Positions 1-7,642 of a stretch of DNA of 35,820 bases are shown here, one piece after another. The stretch is taken from positions 1 through 35,820 of the forward strand of contig NZ_JAMPXE010000020.1 in NCBI RefSeq assembly GCF_023701345.1, written 5' to 3'. This stretch comes from Rhodoferax sp. Its GTDB lineage: Bacteria; Pseudomonadota; Gammaproteobacteria; Burkholderiales; Burkholderiaceae_C. A program made the translations under genes and the position numbers. The notes below the pieces were generated by a model. The model was given only the letters and a program-made list of their open reading frames with translations, ran no database searches and had not been told where the DNA came from. How positions within the stretch are numbered: position 1 is the first letter of the stretch; each line of letters starts with the position of its first letter.

Positions 1-20
1 AAAGCCCCCCGGATCAAGTC

Positions 21-374
21 TTATCGGGACAAAATCCAGTCAACGACATTCTTGATGTCATTCGCATCCTGGGACGCGATGACCTTATGCGTCTCTTCCG
101 TACCATCCTTCATCTTGACTTTGGGCGCTTTGGTAATGGATTCTGTCAGCTTGGCTTGTGCATCGGCCTTGCCTTTCCATTTCTCGGCCATGCTCTTGAA
201 TGACGCCGCCTTTTTGTCCTTGTCAACCGCGTGGCATTTCAGGCAATCACTTTTTTTAGCCAAAGAAGTAGCCGCATCGACATCAACGGCGCCATAGGAC
301 GCCGTCGTTAACGAGGCCATCAGCAGCCCCAGAGTTGACAAATTAATCAGTTTTTGAGAAATAGAAAATTTCAT
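21..374 (-). CDS. Small periplasmic monohaem cytochrome c (class I-like)
   Basis: A 117-residue protein with an N-terminal signal peptide (hydrophobic residues about 10-28, cleavage probably near the Ala-Ser-Tyr-Gly-Ala segment) and one haem c site, CLKCH at residues 44-48. A methionine near residue 87 is a plausible sixth ligand, as in short class I cytochromes of the c551/c5 type. It should be a soluble periplasmic electron carrier. The ATG start is followed directly by a typical Lys-rich signal sequence. It is divergent from the receiver-protein gene across a 461-nt intergenic region, close to a multihaem cytochrome operon that could be its redox partner (inference). The exact partner cannot be read from the sequence. 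Confidence 0.88.
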   Translation of the reverse strand: MKFSISQKLINLSTLGLLMASLTTASYGAVDVDAATSLAKKSDCLKCHAVDKDKKAASFKSMAEKWKGKADAQAKLTESITKAPKVKMKDGTEETHKVIASQDANDIKNVVDWILSR

Positions 375-835
375 TGCGAGTTAGCCTTTGCCGTTGTTGT
401 CACTGGAAAGCGGCCACAGCAACGGCCCCGTCATCGAGAACCTTGTGACCCTTGCGCACCGTGAAAATTGCGCTGTAAAAATTCTAGAACGGACTTTCTT
501 CAAGACACAAGCCCTTAGGTCAACTTAACTGTATAAAAATAATATTCCCCCCTAAATACCCATCCTCCCTGTGATGCCGACGCAACAGAGTCCAAATGCC
601 GCATAAAAATTATGTACTTCGGTGACAAGCAGGCGTGAATGAGTCGCCACCAAAGCGTCGAAAAACACCACAAGCCATTGATATTAAACAATATTATTTA
701 ATTAATTCCAGCTGGCACACCGTTTGCTTAATCAGATCAAATCCAAGCCAAAACTGTTCAGGACAGGGCAAGGATTCGGGTTTGGGACTGGTGGCAATTG
801 TGCTGACCAAGTCATAGTTTTCAAGGAGAAATATC
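375..835. other. Intergenic region between divergent cytochrome c and receiver genes
   Basis: No convincing gene lies in these 461 nt. The short frames present lack ribosome sites and recognisable protein character. The region is AT-rich around 525-560 and 675-710. It contains an inverted repeat with 6-nt arms ATTAAA/TTTAAT (683-702) and a sigma-54-type promoter at 713-728 pointing at the receiver gene. The AT-rich segment just upstream of that promoter is where a bending protein such as IHF would act, but no clear IHF consensus was found. Confidence 0.6.
713..728 (+). promoter_or_regulatory. Sigma-54 (-24/-12) promoter for the receiver-protein gene
   Basis: TGGCAC at 713-718, five nucleotides, then TTGCT at 724-728. 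This matches the RpoN consensus TGGCAC-N5-TTGCW at every defined base and has the required GG to GC spacing. Transcription would start near 738, giving a leader of about 98 nt before the ATG at 836. A sigma-54 activator is encoded 3 kb away (3797-5221), so the promoter is likely its target (inference). Confidence 0.8.
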
Positions 836-1567
836 ATGAGTGCACTGCGTAAAGTACTGGTTGTCGATGACGACCCGGTGGTTGGCAAGAGTTTCAACCG
901 TGTTCTTTCACAAGACAAGGGCTATGTGGTCATCACAGCCCAGAACGCCGCCGAAGCACTGGAACGGCTGCGTGAGCAGGAATACGATGTTGTCTTCACG
1001 GACATCAAAATGCCCGGCATGGACGGTGTCGAGTTGACCGAACGCGTCAAGGCCAGTCGACCCTGGACCCCGGTAGTGATCATCACCGGCTACGGCACAA
1101 CAGCCAATGAGCAAAGAGCCAAGGCTGCCGGCGTGTCGGACTTCATGCGTAAACCGCTGTCGCCCGAGATGATCGAAGAAAGCGCGGCCCACGCCCTTCT
1201 GCCCCAACCCGCGCAGACCAGCGTCATGCCGCAGCAAGCCGTGGCGATTGAACCGATGCAGCCTGAAGTCGTCAAGCAGCACCCCTTCAAACGTGTGGCA
1301 ATGCTCCTGGCGACCCCCTTCATCGGCTTGGCCTATGCTGTGCTGTTGCCCCTGATTGGCATGGCCATGCTGCTCTGGACCGCTGGCCAGGCCCTGATGA
1401 CAATTCCGTCAGCAAGAAAAATGCTGATGCGCGTCAAAGATATTGCACTCTTTGTGGCCGCGCCATTCATTGGCTTGATCTATGCCGTCATGCTGCCCAT
1501 TGTTGGCATCACAATGCTGGTGTCCTTAGCTATCAAGGCATGGGTGACCCGTCCTTCAAAGGCATAA
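836..1567 (+). CDS. Orphan CheY-like receiver fused to a duplicated membrane hairpin
   Basis: 243 residues. Residues 1-122 form a response-regulator receiver domain: acidic pocket DDD at 11-13, phospho-acceptor Asp56, and conserved Lys in MRKPLSP near 106. No DNA-binding or enzymatic output domain follows. After a linker of about 25 residues come two copies of a hydrophobic unit (154-187 and 203-236, offset 49) sharing the core PFIGL-YAV-LP--G--ML, each long enough for a membrane hairpin. The start has a strong ribosome site (AAGGAG near 824) and lies behind a sigma-54 promoter. The role is unknown. A membrane-tethered phosphate sink or a phosphorylation-dependent partner of the neighbouring cytochromes is possible. 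The next gene is separated by a terminator-like hairpin. Confidence 0.88.
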   Translation: MSALRKVLVVDDDPVVGKSFNRVLSQDKGYVVITAQNAAEALERLREQEYDVVFTDIKMPGMDGVELTERVKASRPWTPVVIITGYGTTANEQRAKAAGVSDFMRKPLSPEMIEESAAHALLPQPAQTSVMPQQAVAIEPMQPEVVKQHPFKRVAMLLATPFIGLAYAVLLPLIGMAMLLWTAGQALMTIPSARKMLMRVKDIALFVAAPFIGLIYAVMLPIVGITMLVSLAIKAWVTRPSKA

Positions 1568-1624
1568 GGGCAGACTTGCAAATACCCTTGAGCACCGTGA
1601 AACTGAACACTGTTTGAAATAGGA

Positions 1625-1660
1625 GCCCGCCAGGGAGTAGAGAACTCACTGGCGGGCTTT
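1625..1660 (+). terminator. Hairpin terminator/attenuator between receiver and nine-haem cytochrome genes
   Basis: Perfect 9-nt arms GCCCGCCAG (1625-1633) and CTGGCGGGC (1649-1657), with an inner GAGT/ACTC pairing that extends the stem. Only three T residues follow, so termination may be partial. It lies 33 nt before the cytochrome start. Confidence 0.6.
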
Positions 1661-1693
1661 GCAATTGAGTGGCATCAACGAAGGGAAACTCTG

Positions 1694-3097
1694 ATGAAAA
1701 GCGTATGGGCAACAGGCAACATGACTTTGGCGACTTCTGGCAAGCGCTGGTTGCTGGGGGCAATGGTGGCCGTGGGACTCGCACTGGCAAGCGCCAGCGT
1801 ACTCAGCGAAACCATTGAATTATCCGAAGAGACCCAGACCTGCCTGGACTGCCACGACAAGGAAACCAAGCAGAAAAAACTCGAAAGCGGTGAACTACTT
1901 TCCTTGCATGTCTCGGCCAAAGCATTTACCGGGTCCATGCACAAGGAAACGGATTGCGAGGATTGCCACTCGGACATTGACGGAAAAACACACGGCAAGG
2001 TAGCAACCGACATCCAAAGCAGGCGTGATTACGCACTGGGCATGCAGGATTCCTGCCTGACCTGCCACAAGAAAAAAGTCTCGGAATACGGGGACAGCGT
2101 TCATGCCGCCATGATCAAGGAAGGCAGCCAGAAAGCGCCCCTGTGCTCGGATTGCCATCATCCACATACCGTCCAATCCAGCAAAATCGTCGAGCCCATT
2201 GCGGCAACGCCCTGCGCCAAATGCCATGAAGACATCTTCAAAGCTTACGCCCAGGATGTGCATGGGATCGCACGCGTCGCCAAGGGAGCCACGGCACCAC
2301 TGTGCGCAGATTGCCACCAATCCCACAATGTCAAAGCGGCCTCGATGGGAACGGGAATCAAGGACAGTTGCCTTTCATGCCACAAAGACGCCGTCAAGCA
2401 GCACCAGGACTGGTTGCCCAACACCGAGCGGCATTTCTCTGCCATTTCCTGCCCGGCCTGCCATGCGCCGAACGCACAGCGCCGGGTGAACCTCAGGCTG
2501 TATGACAATGCCACCAAGCTGCAGGTCTCGGAGAAATCGGGGGTGCCGCAGTTCGACAAACGTACCAATGCCGCCGATGTCAACAAGGAAGGCTTGAACG
2601 AACGAGCCCTGTGGAGTCTGCTTAAAGAGTTCAGTCAATCCGGCGATGACAGCAAGACCGTCCTGCAAGGTCGGCTGGAAGTGAGCTCCGGCGTCCAGGC
2701 ACACCAATTGAGCGCCAAGGCCCTGGCCATCAAGGACTGCGACACCTGTCACAAAAAAGGGGCCGAACCCTTCCAGAGCGTCACCCTCACGATCGCCGGC
2801 CCCGATGGCAGGCCCCTGCGCCACGGCGTTCAGCAAGACGTCCTGAATTCACTCATGTCGGTTGACTCTGTGCGCGGTTTTTACGTGATTGGCAGCACGC
2901 GCATCAAGCTGCTCGACATCTTGTTGGTGCTGGTCGTGCTGGGTGCCATGAGCGTGCCGATTGCCCACATGACGGTCAAACGCCTTTTCAAAGGCATGCG
3001 TGACAAACTGGAGGCAGAGCGGCTCGCCGCCCAGGCCGAAGCCAAAAGTCAAGCCGCGACAGATGAAAACAATGCGCCTGAAGGCGACACCAAGTAA
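1694..3097 (+). CDS. Nine-haem membrane-anchored cytochrome c
   Basis: 467 residues. An N-terminal signal or anchor segment (about 18-38) is followed by nine CXXCH sites starting at residues 50, 88, 121, 151, 174, 204, 226, 253 and 349. Many additional His residues can serve as distal ligands. A single transmembrane helix (about 404-426) and a short charged, Ala/Glu-rich C-terminal tail follow. The layout resembles periplasmic multihaem cytochromes of the NrfH/tetrathionate/Cbc kind that take electrons from a membrane cytochrome b. The b-type subunit is encoded 12 nt downstream, so the two probably form a quinol:cytochrome c complex in the inner membrane (inference). The ribosome site is GAAGGGAAA upstream of the ATG. 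The terminal acceptor is not evident. Confidence 0.9.
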   Translation: MKSVWATGNMTLATSGKRWLLGAMVAVGLALASASVLSETIELSEETQTCLDCHDKETKQKKLESGELLSLHVSAKAFTGSMHKETDCEDCHSDIDGKTHGKVATDIQSRRDYALGMQDSCLTCHKKKVSEYGDSVHAAMIKEGSQKAPLCSDCHHPHTVQSSKIVEPIAATPCAKCHEDIFKAYAQDVHGIARVAKGATAPLCADCHQSHNVKAASMGTGIKDSCLSCHKDAVKQHQDWLPNTERHFSAISCPACHAPNAQRRVNLRLYDNATKLQVSEKSGVPQFDKRTNAADVNKEGLNERALWSLLKEFSQSGDDSKTVLQGRLEVSSGVQAHQLSAKALAIKDCDTCHKKGAEPFQSVTLTIAGPDGRPLRHGVQQDVLNSLMSVDSVRGFYVIGSTRIKLLDILLVLVVLGAMSVPIAHMTVKRLFKGMRDKLEAERLAAQAEAKSQAATDENNAPEGDTK

Positions 3098-3109
3098 CAG
3101 GAATCAACC

Positions 3110-3754
3110 ATGAACAAGCTCTACATCCACCCCTTGCCTGTCAGGATCTGGCACTGGACCAACGCCTTCGGCTTTGTGTTGCTGATTGCCACCGGACTAC
3201 AACTCAGGTATCTGGATCTGTTTCAGTTGATGTCGTTCCGGACGGCGGTTGTCGCCCACAACTGGATCGGCTTTGTCCTGATCGCCAACTTCTTCGTCTG
3301 GCTGGGCTTTTACCTGTTCACCGACAAGATCAAGGTTTATCACCCTGAGCTCAGTCCTAGCAAGTATTTCAAGGCCAGTTTTCGGCAAATGGAGTTCTAT
3401 GGCTACGGCATCTTCAAGGGCGACCCCAATCCGCACCATCCCAGCGCCTACGCCAAGTTCAACGCCCTGCAAAGCATGCTGTACCAGATCATCATGATGC
3501 TGCTGGTGCCGCTGCAATTCTTCACCGGCCTGCTGCTATGGGATGTGGCCCGCTTCTCGTCCATGGTCGACATGTTCGGCGGCGTGCGGGTTGTCGACAC
3601 GGTTCATGTGCTGCTGTTCATCCTGTTCTGCGGCTTCATCATCGTCCACGTCTACCTGGCCAGCCTGGGCCACACACCCTCGGCCCACTTCAAGGCCATG
3701 ATCACGGGCTACGAGGAAGTGGATGACGAGCACCATCCCGAATCGAAGTCTTGA
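3110..3754 (+). CDS. Cytochrome b561 / Ni-Fe hydrogenase b-type membrane subunit
   Basis: 214 residues with four predicted membrane helices (about 17-33, 50-70, 121-143, 163-185). The N-terminal motif HPLPVRIWHWTN is typical of the cytochrome b561/HydC/formate dehydrogenase gamma superfamily. Candidate haem b ligands are His15, His50 in AHNWIGF, and His residues in the last helix (VDTVHVLLF and IIVHVY). It should oxidise or reduce membrane quinone and pass electrons to the nine-haem cytochrome encoded just upstream (12-nt gap, same operon). No hydrogenase or dehydrogenase catalytic subunit is nearby, so it is not a standard hydrogenase component. Confidence 0.88.
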   Translation: MNKLYIHPLPVRIWHWTNAFGFVLLIATGLQLRYLDLFQLMSFRTAVVAHNWIGFVLIANFFVWLGFYLFTDKIKVYHPELSPSKYFKASFRQMEFYGYGIFKGDPNPHHPSAYAKFNALQSMLYQIIMMLLVPLQFFTGLLLWDVARFSSMVDMFGGVRVVDTVHVLLFILFCGFIIVHVYLASLGHTPSAHFKAMITGYEEVDDEHHPESKS

Positions 3755-3763
3755 CGCTCGAAA

Positions 3764-3782
3764 GTGAGGCCCCTGGCCTCAC
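3764..3782. terminator. Bidirectional terminator between convergent cytochrome b and response-regulator genes
   Basis: Perfect inverted repeat GTGAGGCC (3764-3771), loop CCT, GGCCTCAC (3775-3782), placed exactly in the 42-nt gap between two convergent genes. There is no long T tract on either side. Confidence 0.6.
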
Positions 3783-3796
3783 GACCTGATCCATGC

Positions 3797-5221
3797 TCAC
3801 CCCGAATCAGTTTCTCCGGAGCCGTACTCGGTATCGCGCACCCGGATGTTGTATTTTTTCATCAGCGCCTGAAAATTGGCCCGCTGCATGCCGGTTTCCT
3901 CGGCGCTGCGGGTCACGTTGGAGGCGTTTCGCCTGAGCGTTTCCTGGATGAACATTTTCTCAATGTCCTCCACTGATTTTTCACGGGCAATTTTCTTGAC
4001 GCGCTTGAGGTCATCACTGGTGCGCGGCACCTCGAAGTCAGGGCGCGGCGTGTTCTCGATGATGTTGACCAGGTGCGCCTGGCGGATGATGTGGTCAGTT
4101 GCCAGGATGACCGCCCGCTGCATGGTGTTTTCGAGTTCACGGACATTGCCCGGCCAGGCGTAGTTCACCAGCAGACTCATGGCGCCATCCGAGATTTCTG
4201 CTACCGGCTTGCCAAGCTCGGCGCTGAAGATCCTGAGGAAGTGAAAGGCCAGTGCCGGGATGTCATCGCGGCGTTCCCTGAGGGCTGGCGAGTGGATCGG
4301 AAAAACGTTGATGCGATAGTAAAGATCCTCGCGGAAAGTGCCATCCTGCACCATTGCCTTGAGGTCCTTATTGGTGGCCGTGATCAGTCTGACATTGGTT
4401 TTCTGCGTTGTGGTACTGCCAACCGCCCTGAACTCCCGCTCTTGAATGACACGCAGCAGTTTGGCCTGGGTGGACAACGGAATATTGCCAAACTCATCCA
4501 GGAAAAGGCTGCCATTGTTGGCAATGTCAAACATGCCGCGTTTGTTGGCCACGGCGCCAGTAAATGAACCCTTGGTATGCCCGAACAGTTCACTTTCCAG
4601 AAGATTTTCACTGAGCGTGTTGCAGTCAACCGTGACAAACGGCTGGTCCTTGCGCAAGCTGTTGTAATGGATCGCGCGGGCAATCATTTCCTTGCCGGTG
4701 CCGCTCTCTCCGGAGATCAGCACGGTGCTATTGGTCGGCGCACACTTGGCAATCAAGCCAAATACCGCCTGCATCGGCGGGCTTGAACCAATGATGTTCT
4801 CAAACCGGTATTTGGAACTGACTTCAGTTTTGAGCTTGCGGTTTTCCTGCTGCAACTGGCGCCGCTCCAAAGCCCGATCCACCACAAGTTTGAGCTCATC
4901 CGGATCAAAGGGCTTGGACAAATAGTCAAAGGCGCCCAGTTTCATGGCCTTGACGGCAGTCTGGATCTCGGACAAGCCGGTCATCATGATGACATCGACG
5001 TCGGGATGACGCTCCTTGACGTTCTGCAACACCTCCAGACCATCGATGCCAGGCATCATGATGTCCAGAATCATCAAGTCGTACTCGGTCTCATCAACCT
5101 TGCGCAAGGCATCCTGGCCATCGTGCGTCGAATCGACCACAAACACGCTGTCGCCAAGAATGCGTCGACAACTCCGAATGACGATTTCCTCGTCATCAAC
5201 AATCAAGATTTTGGCGCTCAT
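3797..5221 (-). CDS. Sigma-54-dependent response regulator (NtrC family)
   Basis: 474 residues with the full three-domain layout. The receiver (1-120) has acidic residues Asp10/Glu11 and phospho-acceptor Asp53. The AAA+ domain (about 140-375) has Walker A GESGTGKE at 171-178, the sigma-54 contact loop GSFTGA at 218-223 (a common variant of GAFTGA) and Walker B SLFLDE near 238-243. The C-terminal Fis-type helix-turn-helix covers about 410-460 and includes an unusual ETGMQRANFQALMKKY recognition region. Its ATG overlaps the stop of the upstream kinase gene (ATGA), so the two form a co-translated two-component system. The sigma-54 promoter at 713-728 is the only clear one seen nearby and is a likely target (inference). 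Confidence 0.95.
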   Translation of the reverse strand: MSAKILIVDDEEIVIRSCRRILGDSVFVVDSTHDGQDALRKVDETEYDLMILDIMMPGIDGLEVLQNVKERHPDVDVIMMTGLSEIQTAVKAMKLGAFDYLSKPFDPDELKLVVDRALERRQLQQENRKLKTEVSSKYRFENIIGSSPPMQAVFGLIAKCAPTNSTVLISGESGTGKEMIARAIHYNSLRKDQPFVTVDCNTLSENLLESELFGHTKGSFTGAVANKRGMFDIANNGSLFLDEFGNIPLSTQAKLLRVIQEREFRAVGSTTTQKTNVRLITATNKDLKAMVQDGTFREDLYYRINVFPIHSPALRERRDDIPALAFHFLRIFSAELGKPVAEISDGAMSLLVNYAWPGNVRELENTMQRAVILATDHIIRQAHLVNIIENTPRPDFEVPRTSDDLKRVKKIAREKSVEDIEKMFIQETLRRNASNVTRSAEETGMQRANFQALMKKYNIRVRDTEYGSGETDSG

Positions 5222-6855
5222 TGTGCTTTCTCACCTGGACTAAGTTCGCTTTCATTGAAGGGCGACGTGACCGGAAGCAGGATCCGGAAAGTCGTACCCT
5301 GCCCAACAACGCTTGCCACTTTGATCTCGCCACCATGCGCTTTGACAATCCCGTAGCTGACCGACAGACCCAGCCCGGTACCCTTGCCCACTTCCTTCGA
5401 GGTAAAGAAGGGATCAAAAATGCGCTGCATATTGGCCTCCGGTATGCCACAACCAGAGTCCTTGATGGCCAACTCAACCATGGGCACACGCATCTCGTCC
5501 GTTTGTTGGGAAGTTTTGGCAACGTAAGAGCGGCTCACGACGGCAATCGTACCGGCCCCCTCAATGGCCTGCTGGGCATTGACCAGAATGTTCAGAACCA
5601 CCTGCTTGACCAGGTCAGCATCGCCCCAGATTTGAGGTAAATCCGGATCGAGGTCCATCGTGATCACAATCTTTTGCAAAGATGCGGGTCGCTCAACAAA
5701 ACGAACCGTGTCTTCAACCACCTGATTCAGATTGAAGAAGCCCTTGACCGGCACCTTTTCCCTGGCGAAATCAAGCAAGCGCCTGATGATGCTGGCACAG
5801 CGCTTGGTCTCGCGAATCACCAGATCCAGATCCTCGGCGTCCTCACTGCCTTCCAGCACTTTTTTGCGCATCAGGGAGGTAAAGGTCAGAACCCCGGTCA
5901 GCGGGTTGTTCAACTCATGCGCAATGCCTGCCGCCAGCACACCAATGGAAGCCAGCTTCTCCCCTTGAGCCACTTCGGCCCGGGCTGCCAGCAGTTCTTT
6001 AGAGCGCTCATCAACCTTGGACTCCAACTCTTGAATCAGCTCATTCAAGTCGGAGCGGGCATGATTGAGGGCCGTCGTCATGTCATTGAACGAACCCGCC
6101 ACGCGGCCGAATTCATCCGGACTGCGCACGGGGATGAGCTGATCGAGCTGCCCTGATCTGATTTTTTTGGCCCCGGTCTCAAGATCTTTCAGTGGCACGT
6201 AAATCATGCGCTGCAGTAGATAACCAAGACTGAACGTCACCAGCACGATAAACGCAAATGAGATCGCAGCGATGTGAACGGCATGCTTGCGCATAGCCTG
6301 GTCAATCTCATCCAGCGAGTAGGCAATATCCACAATACCAAGCACGGTCTGGCTGGCCGGATGCTCATGGCAGGATGCCGAGGCACAGGTTGGTTCGTTG
6401 CGTATCGCGTGCATGCTGGCCAGCACCCGGTGGTTTCCAGCCGGATTGGCAAACACCTGCCACCGTTTGTCATCGGCAACCCTTTGCAAGGGCTCGCTGG
6501 TCTGATGGCAAAGAATACAGGGCTCGTCCTGTTGCTCAACCGAATAGCCGATTTCAGATTTTCGGTTGGAATGGATGATCGTGCCGTCCTTGCTGATCAC
6601 CCTGAGGCGCTCGATACCCTTTTGTTTGCCAACGTCCTCAATGATCTTTTCAGCGATATCGCGCTTGTTCAACAGCATGGTGTAGCGGGTGCTGGCAACC
6701 ACGACATCGGCAATTTGCATGACATGGTCAGCCACGACGGCCTGCATGTCTGCTTGCCGGTGCCTGATAAAAAGCAGGGTAGTGACCACCGTCGCCACGG
6801 AAAGGGCGACAAACAGGTAGATGCTGACTTTGAACTTGAGATTATTTTTGATCAT
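5218..6855 (-). CDS. Membrane sensor histidine kinase with c-type haem motifs in the periplasmic domain
   Basis: 545 residues from the ATG; a GTG four codons upstream is an alternative start. Membrane helix about 11-30, periplasmic domain about 35-190, second membrane helix about 195-215, HAMP about 216-268, coiled coil, then HisKA with phospho-acceptor His313 (IAHELNNPL). The HATPase has an N box LNILVNAQQ and G boxes DSGCGIP and GTGLGLS. The periplasmic domain carries CILCH at 113-117 and CASASCH (CX4CH) at 157-163, consistent with covalent haem c at one or two sites. Haem-c sensor domains are known in Geobacter chemoreceptors and kinases. With four haem proteins or their regulators next door, a periplasmic redox or ligand sensor is the best reading (inference). 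It is translationally coupled to the regulator gene. Confidence 0.93.
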   Translation of the reverse strand: MIKNNLKFKVSIYLFVALSVATVVTTLLFIRHRQADMQAVVADHVMQIADVVVASTRYTMLLNKRDIAEKIIEDVGKQKGIERLRVISKDGTIIHSNRKSEIGYSVEQQDEPCILCHQTSEPLQRVADDKRWQVFANPAGNHRVLASMHAIRNEPTCASASCHEHPASQTVLGIVDIAYSLDEIDQAMRKHAVHIAAISFAFIVLVTFSLGYLLQRMIYVPLKDLETGAKKIRSGQLDQLIPVRSPDEFGRVAGSFNDMTTALNHARSDLNELIQELESKVDERSKELLAARAEVAQGEKLASIGVLAAGIAHELNNPLTGVLTFTSLMRKKVLEGSEDAEDLDLVIRETKRCASIIRRLLDFAREKVPVKGFFNLNQVVEDTVRFVERPASLQKIVITMDLDPDLPQIWGDADLVKQVVLNILVNAQQAIEGAGTIAVVSRSYVAKTSQQTDEMRVPMVELAIKDSGCGIPEANMQRIFDPFFTSKEVGKGTGLGLSVSYGIVKAHGGEIKVASVVGQGTTFRILLPVTSPFNESELSPGEKAQ

Positions 6856-6996
6856 TGACAAGATCACGGATCAATTCAGCTTGCGGCAGGGCACCGCAAT
6901 CCGAGGTGGAAATTAGACCACTTATTTCAGTCCTGCCATCCTCATGCCATGTTTATTATTCCAAAATCAAGCCGCGCTGACAAAAGAATGATCCAT

Positions 6997-7027
6997 AAAA
7001 AAGCCGGCAGTCCAACGACTTGCCGGC
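6997..7027 (-). terminator. Rho-independent terminator of ssb
   Basis: On the minus strand, arms GCCGGCA / TGCCGGC (7021-7027 and 7003-7009) with additional GTC/GAC pairing inside, followed directly by six T (A run at 6997-7002). It separates ssb from the kinase gene, which runs in the same direction. Confidence 0.85.
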
Positions 7028-7051
7028 CCTTGAGGCTTGATCAAGCAAAGA

Positions 7052-7555
7052 TCAGAACGGAATGTCGTCATCCATGTCATCAAAACCGCTGGGCGGACGG
7101 GCCGCCGGGGCGGCTGCCGCTGCAGCACGCGCTGGCGCAGCAGCGGCGCGCGCAGGAGCAGCCGGCGCCTGACGACCATAACCGCCCTCATCCTCGCCAT
7201 GGCTGGGCTCACCCATGCCCTGGCGGCTGCCCAGCATTTGCATCTGGTCGGCGCGAATCTCGGTTGTGTATTTCTCAATGCCGTCCTTGTCGGTCCATTT
7301 GCGGGTGCGCAAGCTGCCTTCAACGTAAATCTGCGCGCCCTTGCGCAGGTATTGCTCCACGATTTCCGCCAGCCGACCGTTAAAGACCACACGATGCCAC
7401 TCGGTGGCTTCGCGCATTTCATTGCTTTGCTTGTCTTTCCACTTGTCCGTGGTGGCGATGGTGACGTTGGCCACGCGATCGCCGTTGGGAAAAGTTCGCA
7501 CCTCCGGATCACGTCCGAGGTTGCCCACAAGAATTACTTTATTGACGGATGCCAT
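7052..7555 (-). CDS. ssb: Single-stranded DNA-binding protein
   Basis: 167 residues. The N-terminal OB fold (1-110) starts [20 protein letters not shown], the standard bacterial SSB opening, and includes the [13 protein letters not shown] segment. A Gly/Ala/Pro-rich disordered linker (about 112-155) follows, and the acidic C-terminal tip DDDIPF recruits replication and repair partners. It binds single-stranded DNA as a tetramer in replication, recombination and repair. It lies downstream of an MFS gene and near uvrA, a gene order common in Burkholderiales. The Ala-rich linker has many short repeats (AAAAPARAA) but no frameshift. Confidence 0.98.
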   Translation of the reverse strand: MASVNKVILVGNLGRDPEVRTFPNGDRVANVTIATTDKWKDKQSNEMREATEWHRVVFNGRLAEIVEQYLRKGAQIYVEGSLRTRKWTDKDGIEKYTTEIRADQMQMLGSRQGMGEPSHGEDEGGYGRQAPAAPARAAAAPARAAAAAAPAARPPSGFDDMDDDIPF

Positions 7556-7642
7556 GCTTGTTCCTTTGTATGTTGCGGTGCCTCAGACACGCACCAGGCG
7601 GACGAACCGCAATGTTTCAGTTTAGCCGGCTTTTGCCGGATT

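Noticed and set aside
1568-1693. Second sigma-54 promoter before the nine-haem cytochrome
   Set aside because: GG and GC elements are present but with wrong spacing, so no consensus match.
3110-3754. Hydrogenase b subunit
   Set aside because: The fold matches HydC-like b-type cytochromes, but no hydrogenase large or small subunit is in the window. Pairing with the nine-haem cytochrome is more likely.
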